Notes under the pieces: generated by a model
Database searches by the model: none
What the model saw: only the letters and a program-made list of their open reading frames with translations
What the model was told of the DNA's origin: nothing
Program-made: the position numbers and the translations under genes
Part shown: positions 56,931 to 64,000 of the stretch, piece after piece
Position numbering within the stretch: the first letter of the stretch is position 1
Layout: each line of letters starts with the position of its first letter
Source of the DNA: Maribacter sedimenticola
Lineage (GTDB): Bacteria; Bacteroidota; Bacteroidia; Flavobacteriales; Flavobacteriaceae
Direction of reading: 5' to 3'
DNA: 64,000 nt
Assembly: GCF_900188415.1 (NCBI RefSeq)
Contig: NZ_FZNV01000003.1
Coordinates: 372,001-436,000, forward strand

Positions 56931-58701
56931 AAATTTTATTTGCTTTTGATGCACCAACTATTTCTGCCAAACTTTCTTTAGACGCCTCTTTAATACGTTT
57001 AACGGATTTAAATTGCTTTAACAATTGTTGCGCGGTTTTTTCACCCACACCTTCAATACCTATTAATTCCGAATTTATAGCACCCTTACTCCTTTTATTT
57101 CTATGTAGGGTAATGCCAAACCTGTGCGCTTCATTTCTCGCATTTTGAATGATTTTTAAACTTTCGCTCTTTTTATCCAAATATAACGGTACAGGGTCCT
57201 CGGGAAAATAAATTTCCTCTAGCCGTTTGGCTATACCTACTATGGCAATTTTACCCCTTAATCCTAATGCATCTATACTTTTAAGCGCTGAAGACAACTG
57301 ACCCTTACCACCATCTATTACAATAAGTTGGGGCAAAGGCTCCATTTCCTCCAATAATCGTTTATACCGTCTAAAGACAACTTCTTCCATAGAGGCAAAA
57401 TCATCTGGACCAACGACTGTTTTAATATTGTAATGCCGGTAATCTTTTTTGGATGGTTTCCCGTCCTTGAATACTACACACGCAGCTACCGGATTGCTCC
57501 CCTGTATGTTACTATTATCAAAACACTCTATATGCCTAGGTTCTACGGACAAATGCAAATCTTTTTTCATTTGCGCCATGATCCTATTGGTATGGCGGTC
57601 CGGGTCAATTATCTTAATTTGGTTAAAACGTTCCTGTCTAAAAAATTTAGCATTACGTTCAGAAAGGTCAAGTATGCGTTTTTTATCTCCTAATTTGGGT
57701 ACGGTAATCCTTAAATCGGGAGTAAGGGCAACCTTAAATGGCACATACAGTTCCTTGGAATTTGACTGGAACCGTTCCCTTATTTCCACTATTGCCAATT
57801 CCAGTAATTCTTCGTCCTTCTCCTCAAGCTTTTTCTTGATTTCCATAGTGTGCGACCTAATAATAGACCCATGGGATAATTGTAAAAAATTAACATATGC
57901 AAAAGCATTGTCAGAAATTATACTAAATACATCTACATTACTGATTTTAGGATTTACAATGGTAGATTTTACCTGATAATTTTCCAATACATCTATCTTG
58001 TCCTTAATAACCTGCGCTTCTTCAAACTTCATTTCAGCGGCCAGCGCCTTCATCTGACCTTTAAAGTAAGTAATAGACGATTTAAAATTCCCCTTTACTA
58101 TTTCCCTTATATCATCTATTTGACGGTCATATTCCACTATAGATTGATACCCTTCACATGGTCCTTTACAATTGCCTAAATGATATTCTAAACAAACCTT
58201 ATATTTACCCGCGTTGATCTTCTCCGCAGAAAGGTCATAATTGCATGTCCTCAACGGATAAACACTCTTAATCAAGTCCAACAATGTACGTACCGTTTTC
58301 ATACTGGTATAAGGACCGTAATACTCTGAACCATCCTTAATAACCCTTCTTGTAGGAAACAACCTTGGAAAACGTTCATTTTTTAAGCATAACCATGGGT
58401 AGGATTTGTCATCTTTTAGCAATACGTTATACCGCGGTCTAAGTTCCTTGATCAGGTTATTTTCCAATAATAGGGCATCTGATTCTGTAGGTACTACTAT
58501 ATGTCTTATCTCCTTTATCTTTTTGACCAGAACACGGGTTTTACCATATTCATGGTTTTTATTAAAATATGAGGAAACCCTTTTTTTTAGATTTTTTGCC
58601 TTACCTACATATAGAATACCTCCATTTGCATCATAAAATTGATATACCCCAGGACTGGAGGGCAATGCGCTTAATTGTATATTTAATGGAATCCCTGACA
58701 T
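56908..58701 (-). CDS. uvrC: UvrABC system protein C
   Basis: A 597-residue nucleotide excision repair endonuclease. The GIY-YIG domain is at the start ('GVYQFYDANGGILYVGKAKN', about 18-37). The UVR motif lies near 205-235 ('KALAAEMKFEEAQVIKDKID'), the RNase H-like second nuclease near 395-470 ('CFDNSNIQGSNPVAACVVF', 'VIDGGKGQL'), and a helix-hairpin-helix at the end. It incises both sides of lesions. The patatin gene starts inside its last codons. Confidence 0.97.
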   Translation of the reverse strand: MSGIPLNIQLSALPSSPGVYQFYDANGGILYVGKAKNLKKRVSSYFNKNHEYGKTRVLVKKIKEIRHIVVPTESDALLLENNLIKELRPRYNVLLKDDKSYPWLCLKNERFPRLFPTRRVIKDGSEYYGPYTSMKTVRTLLDLIKSVYPLRTCNYDLSAEKINAGKYKVCLEYHLGNCKGPCEGYQSIVEYDRQIDDIREIVKGNFKSSITYFKGQMKALAAEMKFEEAQVIKDKIDVLENYQVKSTIVNPKISNVDVFSIISDNAFAYVNFLQLSHGSIIRSHTMEIKKKLEEKDEELLELAIVEIRERFQSNSKELYVPFKVALTPDLRITVPKLGDKKRILDLSERNAKFFRQERFNQIKIIDPDRHTNRIMAQMKKDLHLSVEPRHIECFDNSNIQGSNPVAACVVFKDGKPSKKDYRHYNIKTVVGPDDFASMEEVVFRRYKRLLEEMEPLPQLIVIDGGKGQLSSALKSIDALGLRGKIAIVGIAKRLEEIYFPEDPVPLYLDKKSESLKIIQNARNEAHRFGITLHRNKRSKGAINSELIGIEGVGEKTAQQLLKQFKSVKRIKEASKESLAEIVGASKANKIYESFHTT

Positions 58702-59083
58702 AGTTCTACACTACGAATTTAGTCTATAATACTAATTAAAATAACACTATACCTTATATATAATGATACAAAAAAGTAGTTTAACTCGCCAACGTTTCTA
58801 ATTGCGTATTTGATAATTAAAATGAATTTAATTATGAAGTGTTTAAAAAAACAATAACTAAATTACATAGTGCGTAATATAAAAATTTTATACTTTTGTA
58901 ATCTTTTGATTTTCATTTATTTATAATATCGACTTCTTTTTAGTATTTACCACAACGTTAATTTTTTAATAAAAAAGCGCTGTTTAACGATAAAAAAGTG
59001 CAGTTCATAGATATCTTATTAATTATTTTACCTATTTTTAACGTAATTACGAATCATTTTACCACTATAAGAACATTATAATT
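58702..59083. other. AT-rich intergenic region upstream of uvrC and the 28-codon ORF
   Basis: About 380 bases without a supported gene. A plus-strand TACTTTTG at 58891-58898 matches the -7 consensus and would give a leader of about 180 bases before the small ORF at 59084. I see no stable hairpin with a T-tract. The uvrC promoter should be in the left part, but no good -7 match was found there. Confidence 0.4.
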
Positions 59084-59170
59084 ATGGAAAGCTATATCAT
59101 CACTCTTGGAACATATCTTATATTAATGTTATTTTTTAAGGTATTTTTTGCTGTTGCAGGTAAAGAATAA
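59084..59170 (+). CDS. 28-residue hydrophobic peptide ORF
   Basis: ATG followed by MESYIITLGTYLILMLFFKV and ending 'AVAGKE'. A single hydrophobic helix with charged ends, 33 bases before the 5-FTHF cyclo-ligase gene on the same strand. It may be a small membrane protein or a leader peptide. Short length makes coding uncertain. Confidence 0.35.
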   Translation: MESYIITLGTYLILMLFFKVFFAVAGKE

Positions 59171-59203
59171 CCTAAGTATTTTCAGCATACTAATCACTTC
59201 ACG

Positions 59204-59776
59204 ATGCTGAAGAAAGATATACGCTATAAATATTCCAAACTTAGAAGTTCCCTATCTCAATCACAGATTACCGATAATAGTATTGCTATTGCGAATTCCG
59301 CATTAAGTCTACCTATATGGAATTACTATTATTTCCATATTTTTTTATCCATTAAAAATAAATTAGAAATAGATACAGAAGGCCTAATTTCCATATTATT
59401 AGGTTACGATAAACATGTAGTGGTGCCCAAAATAGTTTCCAACAACCAGTTAGAACATTACCTTCTTACAGACAGTACCAAATTTTCATATAATTCCTTA
59501 CATATACCTGAACCCGTAGATGGTATAACCATAGATCCATTAAAATTAGAAGTAGTATTTATACCTCTCCTTGCTTTTGACATTAAAGGAAACAGAATTG
59601 GCTATGGTAAAGGTTATTATGATCGCTTTTTAAAGGAATGCAGAAGAGATGTCGTAAAAATAGGCCTTTCCTTTTTTGAAGCTGAACAAGAACCATTTGA
59701 TGATGTTCTACCTACCGATATACCATTGGATTATTGTATTACACCCAACAAAACCTACTCGTTCAATGTGCTATAA
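59204..59776 (+). CDS. 5-formyltetrahydrofolate cyclo-ligase
   Basis: A 190-residue enzyme recycling 5-formyl-THF to 5,10-methenyl-THF with ATP. The N-terminus 'MLKKDIRYKYSKLRSSLS' and the C-terminal signature 'VVFIPLLAFDIKGNRIGYGKGYYDRFL' type region (about 126-152, with GYGKGYYDR) identify it. It overlaps the convergent lspA by 22 bases at the 3' ends. Confidence 0.95.
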   Translation: MLKKDIRYKYSKLRSSLSQSQITDNSIAIANSALSLPIWNYYYFHIFLSIKNKLEIDTEGLISILLGYDKHVVVPKIVSNNQLEHYLLTDSTKFSYNSLHIPEPVDGITIDPLKLEVVFIPLLAFDIKGNRIGYGKGYYDRFLKECRRDVVKIGLSFFEAEQEPFDDVLPTDIPLDYCITPNKTYSFNVL

Positions 59777-60417
59777 TCTTCATTGTCCGGATCTTTTTTA
59801 TCCAAATCCTTACCAAATGCTTTTTTGTTGAATACTAATAAAATACCCACTCCGGTGCTAATTGCGGTATCCGCTATATTGAATACAGGCTCAAAAAACC
59901 TAAAATTCTTTCCACCAAAACCAGGCACCCAATTAGGCCAGGTAGTGTCTACCATTGGAAAATACAACATGTCTACCACCTTACCATAAAATAACTTTCC
60001 ATAGGGCTCATTTGAAAAGAGAGTAGCTACTTCATTATAGCTATCATTAAAAATTATTCCATAAAAAACAGAATCTAAAATGTTACCCAATGCACCGGCA
60101 AAAATTAAGGATACCGCCCAAATAAGTGTATTGGACGCTTTCTTTCTAATTACGTCAAAAAGCCAATACCCAATTCCAAAAATGGCGAATAACCTAAAAA
60201 TGGTCAATACCAATTTACCTATTTCATCCGAAATGGGTAAAATGTCGCTTAATTTAGCTCCCCATGCCGCACCTTCATTTTCTATAAAGAGAATCTTAAA
60301 CCAACTAAATACCTCAACGGATTCACCCAGTACAAAGTGGGTCTTAATATATATTTTACTCCATTGATCTATTACTAGGATCAATACAATAAATAAAATG
60401 GATTTTTTAATATTCAT
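59755..60417 (-). CDS. lspA: Lipoprotein signal peptidase (signal peptidase II)
   Basis: A 220-residue inner-membrane aspartyl protease with four transmembrane segments. The catalytic aspartates are in 'GNILDSVFYG' (about 110-119) and 'VFNIADTAISTGVGIL' (about 178-193). It is longer than the E. coli enzyme because of a periplasmic insertion between the two aspartates (about 125-170), a usual feature in Bacteroidota. It would process the many lipoproteins encoded nearby. It follows the adhesin-like gene by 33 bases. Confidence 0.95.
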   Translation of the reverse strand: MNIKKSILFIVLILVIDQWSKIYIKTHFVLGESVEVFSWFKILFIENEGAAWGAKLSDILPISDEIGKLVLTIFRLFAIFGIGYWLFDVIRKKASNTLIWAVSLIFAGALGNILDSVFYGIIFNDSYNEVATLFSNEPYGKLFYGKVVDMLYFPMVDTTWPNWVPGFGGKNFRFFEPVFNIADTAISTGVGILLVFNKKAFGKDLDKKDPDNEDYSTLNE

Positions 60418-60450
60418 GGGTTCAAATCAATGTGGGCAAAAATATAAATA

Positions 60451-61068
60451 TTATTCGGTTTTAATGAGTTCAATATTACCTGTAACGGTTTGCAGGTCAT
60501 ATGTGGAGAAACCATTTGGGATTATATTTGGACTGACCTCACCATATTTGGTCGTTGCAGATATATTTGCGGCATTGGACAATACCTTAATTGCACCACT
60601 TTGTGTTTTGACTTTTATAACTCCAACTGCATTGTTTACCTCGCATACCCCATCGGACAAGATAATGTTCAGTTTCTTATAGGCGCCATTTACAACTACT
60701 CTTGAACTGGTACCGTAAACTTCAACATTTCTGTTTTTTGGTAGTGATATATTCAATACGATGGAAACCACTTTATGGGCGCTTAATTTATCATTAGGGT
60801 TACTGAAATTTGGTGAAAAACCGGCGTCAATGAATATAGTTGAACCTCTGGAAACTACTTGTAGATTTAAATTATCAACATATTCACCTTCAATATTTGC
60901 CTCGGCATTGACCACCTGCTCATCTACAGTATTAACTTGAACCTCAAAACAGTTTGCCGTATTGACTTGAATCAAATCTATATCTTCCGTAAGCAGAATT
61001 CTCTGAACATGTTTTTGGGCAAAAAGACCCAAAGGACATAGGACCAGTAAAAATAAAAATCTACCCAA
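60451..61068 (-). CDS. DUF4097/head-GIN-like beta-helix secreted protein
   Basis: A 205-residue protein with a signal peptide ('MGRFLFLLVLCPLGLFAQ', from a TTG start). The rest consists of repeating short beta strands ('VSIVLNISLPKNRNVEVYGT', 'LNIILSDGVCEVNNAVG', 'IKVKTQSGAIKVL'), like the putative auto-transporter adhesin head-GIN/DUF4097 fold. Function unknown. It follows the DksA-like terminator and precedes lspA by 33 bases. Confidence 0.7.
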   Translation of the reverse strand: MGRFLFLLVLCPLGLFAQKHVQRILLTEDIDLIQVNTANCFEVQVNTVDEQVVNAEANIEGEYVDNLNLQVVSRGSTIFIDAGFSPNFSNPNDKLSAHKVVSIVLNISLPKNRNVEVYGTSSRVVVNGAYKKLNIILSDGVCEVNNAVGVIKVKTQSGAIKVLSNAANISATTKYGEVSPNIIPNGFSTYDLQTVTGNIELIKTE

Positions 61069-61078
61069 AATAATGGTA

Positions 61079-61104
61079 TTAAAAAACGCCCCTTAAGGCG
61101 TTTT
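61079..61104 (-). terminator. Terminator of ileS/DksA-like unit
   Basis: On the minus strand AAAACGCC, 6 bases, GGCGTTTT then more T. It lies directly after the DksA-like stop. The next gene on the strand starts only about 13 bases later, so it needs read-through or a promoter inside this region. Confidence 0.85.
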
Positions 61105-61106
61105 AT

Positions 61107-61490
61107 TTAAGACTGCATATTTTTAGCCTCTATACTAAGAGTGGCGTGCGGTACAAGTTTTAAACGCTCCTTATTAATAAGTTTACCGGTTACACGGCAA
61201 ATACCGTAAGTCTTGTTCTCTATACGCAACAAAGCGTTCTTAAGGTCTCGAATAAATTTCTCTTGTCTAATGGCCAATTGGGTGTTGGCTTCCTTACTCA
61301 TTGTTTCCGACCCTTCCTCAAAGGCCTTAAAAGTTGGAGAAGTATCATCCGTACCATTATTACCATCGTTCATGTAGGCACTTTTTAATAGCTCTAAATG
61401 ACTTTTAGCCTTTTCTATCTTGTCTTCTATTAAATCTTTGAATTCTGCCAAGTCCTTGTCAGAATACCTTACTTTTAAATCTTCTGCCAT
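61107..61490 (-). CDS. TraR/DksA family protein lacking zinc-finger cysteines
   Basis: A 127-residue DksA-like protein with an N-terminal helical coiled coil (about 10-95) and a C-terminal globular end. The zinc finger normally has four cysteines; here only Cys 98 in 'YGICRVTGKLI' remains, and the others are replaced (Thr 101, Ser 119, Ala 122 in 'PHATLSIEAK'). Such zinc-free forms are typical of Bacteroidota. It probably binds RNA polymerase through its secondary channel. It follows ileS by 3 bases and is followed by a strong terminator. Confidence 0.9.
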   Translation of the reverse strand: MAEDLKVRYSDKDLAEFKDLIEDKIEKAKSHLELLKSAYMNDGNNGTDDTSPTFKAFEEGSETMSKEANTQLAIRQEKFIRDLKNALLRIENKTYGICRVTGKLINKERLKLVPHATLSIEAKNMQS

Positions 61491-61493
61491 CTT

Positions 61494-64000
61494 TTAATAT
61501 TTTTCAATAAATAATTTTGTGTTTACTTCATCAAATGCAATATCCGTACCTATTTCCAATTTATCCTCAAAATTCAATACTGCCGTTAATGTCTCGGTTT
61601 TAATATAGTCAATATTTTTCTCAACCGCCTTCTCGACAAAACCATCTTTCAAGATTTTAATTGCAATTTTATCAGTTACTTCATAACCGGAATCTTTTCT
61701 AATATTCTGAATCCTGTTAACCAATTCCCTAGCTATGCCCTCATTGCGCAAATCCTCATTTATGGTAACATCCAAGGCAACAGTTAATTTTCCTGAAGTG
61801 GCCACCATCCAACCTTCTATATCCTGAGAACTAATTTCTACATCTTGTAACTGTAAATTAATACTTTTATTCTCTAATTTAATTGTTAATTCGCCATTCT
61901 GTTCAATTTTCTGGATATCAGTCTGCGAAAATGCATTGACCACTTGTGCAATGGCTTTCATATCCTTTCCAAATTTTGGCCCTAACGTCTTGAAATTAGG
62001 CTTTATACGCTTTACCAATATACCCGAGGCATCATCTAGCAACTGAATATCCTTAACGTTAACTTCTGACTTAATTAATTCTGAAACCGCCTTGATATCT
62101 TTCTTGTCCTGCTCATCCAGTACGGGAATCATAATTTTCTGCAATGGCTGGCGTACCTTGATCTTTTCTTTTTGACGTATGGAGAGTACCAAAGAGGATA
62201 TGGTCTGCGCTTTTTGCATTCTAACTTCCAAACCTTTATCTATCAAAGATTCATTGGCTACCGGAAAATCCGATAAATGTACACTTTCAAAACCGCCCTT
62301 TACGGTTGCCTTGTTCAGGTCCAAATACAAACGATCCATAAAAAATGGTGCTATAGGAGCAGATAATCTTGCCACTACATCCAAACATGTATATAATGTC
62401 TGATAGGCCGCAATTTTATCCTGTGCGTATTCACCTTTCCAAAAACGTCTCCTGCACAATCGTACATACCAGTTGCTTAAATTTTCTTGAACAAAGTCAG
62501 AAATTGACCTTGCCGCCCTTGTGGGTTCATATTCGCCATACGCCGTATCTACTACCTTGATCAGGGAATTTAATTCTGACAAAATCCAACGGTCTATCTC
62601 TGGACGTTCTTGCACCGGTACATCTGGCTCTTTATAAGAGAACGCATCTAGATTGGCATATAACCCAAAGAAAGAATACGTATTATAAATGGTACCAAAG
62701 AACTTTCTTTTGACTTCAATGATGCCTTCCGTGTCAAACTTTAAATTATCCCATGGATTTGCATTACTGATCATATACCACCTGGTTGCATCTGCACCAT
62801 GTTCGTTCATGGTTTCAAAGGGATCAACGGCATTACCCAAACGTTTTGACATTTTTTTGCCTTCCTTATCCAACACTAAACCGTTGGATACCACATTCTT
62901 ATAGGCAACGGAATCAAAAACCATAGTAGCTATTGCATGTAGGGTGTAGAACCAACCACGTGTTTGGTCAACACCTTCGGCGATAAAATCTGCAGGAAAC
63001 GTTTTTCCTTCATCTATCAAATCCTTATTCTCAAATGGATAATGCCATTGAGCGTAAGGCATAGACCCACTATCAAACCAAACGTCTATAAGGTCGCTCT
63101 CACGCTTCATAGGCTTTCCAGAAGCCGATACCAATGTAATTTGATCTACGATATTCTTATGTAAATCTATTTTATCATAATTTTCCTCTGACATGTCTCC
63201 CACAACGAAATCTGCATAGATATCTTCTTGCAATACACCGGCCTCAATGGCTTTTGCCATTTCAGATTTCAGTTCGGCAACGGAACCAACAATTAATTCT
63301 TCCTTACCATCCTCGGTTCTCCAAATAGGTAAAGGAATACCCCAGTAACGTGATCTTGATAAATTCCAATCATTGGCATTTGCCAACCAGTTTCCAAACC
63401 TGCCTTCACCTGTGGCTTTTGGTTTCCAATTTATGGTCTGGTTCAATTCAAACATTCGTTCCTTGACATCTGCCACTTTTATGAACCACGAATCCAATGG
63501 ATAATACAAAATAGGCTTATCCGTACGCCAACAATTAGGATAACTATGTACGTATTTTTCAACCTTAAAGGCTTTGTTCTCTTCCTTGAGCTTTATGGCA
63601 ATCTCTACATCTACCGATCGTTCCGGAGCCTTACCATCTTCGTAATACTCGTTTTTCACATATTTACCGCCTAGCTCCTTTAATTCCGGTCTAAATTTAC
63701 CCTGTAGATCTACCAAAGGCACCAAGTTTCCATTCTCGTCCAATACCAACATTGGCGGAATTTCCGGTACGGCCTGTTTGGCAACCATAGCATCATCTGC
63801 CCCAAACGTTGGAGCTGTATGTACTATACCCGTACCATCTTCTGTTGTAACAAAATCACCAGCAATTATCCTAAATGCATTTTCTGCATTTTCATAAGGC
63901 AATACATAATCTAACAGTTGCTCATATTTAATGTTCAACAAGTCTTTACCCTTAAATTCTTTTACGACATAAAAAGGAATTTTTTTATCACCAGACGCAT
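61494..64000 (-). CDS. ileS: Isoleucine-tRNA ligase (C-terminal part, runs off window)
   Basis: At least 835 residues of a class I synthetase, open at the right edge. The frame continues past 63941 to the edge without a stop. Visible are the end of the editing domain ('GTGIVHTAPTFGADDAMVAK'), 'DVWFDSGSMPYAQW', the KMSKS loop as 'GKKMSKRLGN', 'ANPWDNLKFD' and the anticodon-binding domain. Residues such as 'ADATRWYM' fit IleRS. The DksA-like gene follows after 3 bases. Confidence 0.97.
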   Translation of the reverse strand, partial: ASGDKKIPFYVVKEFKGKDLLNIKYEQLLDYVLPYENAENAFRIIAGDFVTTEDGTGIVHTAPTFGADDAMVAKQAVPEIPPMLVLDENGNLVPLVDLQGKFRPELKELGGKYVKNEYYEDGKAPERSVDVEIAIKLKEENKAFKVEKYVHSYPNCWRTDKPILYYPLDSWFIKVADVKERMFELNQTINWKPKATGEGRFGNWLANANDWNLSRSRYWGIPLPIWRTEDGKEELIVGSVAELKSEMAKAIEAGVLQEDIYADFVVGDMSEENYDKIDLHKNIVDQITLVSASGKPMKRESDLIDVWFDSGSMPYAQWHYPFENKDLIDEGKTFPADFIAEGVDQTRGWFYTLHAIATMVFDSVAYKNVVSNGLVLDKEGKKMSKRLGNAVDPFETMNEHGADATRWYMISNANPWDNLKFDTEGIIEVKRKFFGTIYNTYSFFGLYANLDAFSYKEPDVPVQERPEIDRWILSELNSLIKVVDTAYGEYEPTRAARSISDFVQENLSNWYVRLCRRRFWKGEYAQDKIAAYQTLYTCLDVVARLSAPIAPFFMDRLYLDLNKATVKGGFESVHLSDFPVANESLIDKGLEVRMQKAQTISSLVLSIRQKEKIKVRQPLQKIMIPVLDEQDKKDIKAVSELIKSEVNVKDIQLLDDASGILVKRIKPNFKTLGPKFGKDMKAIAQVVNAFSQTDIQKIEQNGELTIKLENKSINLQLQDVEISSQDIEGWMVATSGKLTVALDVTINEDLRNEGIARELVNRIQNIRKDSGYEVTDKIAIKILKDGFVEKAVEKNIDYIKTETLTAVLNFEDKLEIGTDIAFDEVNTKLFIEKY

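Noticed and set aside
57449..57976. Plus-strand frame of 175 residues opposite uvrC
   Set aside because: Ser/Leu-rich antisense shadow of uvrC.
60410..60450. TTCAAATC motif resembling a tRNA T-arm
   Set aside because: No acceptor stem, D-arm or anticodon arm around it; lies between lspA and the next gene.

Overview
The window is a gene-dense, AT-rich chromosomal segment of a member of the Bacteroidota, almost certainly a (probably marine) Flavobacteriaceae close to the Maribacter/Zobellia/Arenibacter group. The evidence is four TonB-dependent receptors with paired surface lipoproteins, DUF4270 and DUF5689 lipoproteins, a half-size GT5 'glycogen synthase' next to panCD, an ATP synthase epsilon subunit without its C-terminal helices, a DksA-like protein without zinc cysteines, few Shine-Dalgarno sequences, and promoter -7 boxes of the TAnnTTTG type upstream of many genes. 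Genus assignment is inference. I found no rRNA, tRNA, IS element, prophage or CRISPR array. Genus-level core genes dominate.

Layout. 1-3.7 kb: a GT39-like membrane glycosyltransferase overlapping, tail to tail, a biotin operon (bioF, DUF2007 protein, bioD). 4.0-6.7 kb: a GAF/PAS/HisKA protein with no ATPase domain, overlapping a stand-alone receiver. 6.75-9.6 kb: M61 peptidase, GNAT acetyltransferase and an unknown membrane protein. 9.6-11.6 kb: atpD-atpC. 11.7-16.1 kb: TonB receptor plus SGNH lipoprotein. 16.2-21 kb: glycogen synthase, DUF4270, glmS. 21-26.1 kb: panC, panD, a flippase-like membrane protein, an esterase-like pseudoenzyme, a 56-residue ORF and radA. 26.1-28.1 kb: aldo/keto reductase with a coupled 35-residue ORF, and exonuclease III. 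28.2-30.8 kb: a small beta-barrel protein and a TonB receptor. 30.8-37 kb: glyS, a coiled-coil protein, a ComF protein, an Ig-like lipoprotein, an omega-amidase and an ankyrin protein. 37.1-40.3 kb: a complete PAS histidine kinase with two receivers. 40.3-45.6 kb: a TonB receptor, an OB-fold/lamin-tail lipoprotein and a divergent secreted nuclease-fold protein, which I propose to be a nucleic-acid scavenging locus. 45.6-49.5 kb: DUF1080, a small 'cytochrome B' membrane protein and a TonB receptor. 49.6-54.3 kb: DUF3108, tryptophan 2,3-dioxygenase, M23 peptidase, pgi. 54.3-58.7 kb: possible small RNA, patatin-barrel protein, uvrC. 59-64 kb: 5-FTHF cyclo-ligase, lspA, an adhesin-like protein, DksA-like protein and ileS, which runs off the right edge.

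The most unusual items are the ATPase-less kinase/receiver pair, the putative extracellular nucleic-acid utilisation locus, a degenerate 7-bp periodic array between atpD and atpC, a terminator hairpin that contains the start codon of the next gene, a possible terminator-bounded small RNA near 54.4 kb, and three short membrane-type ORFs.
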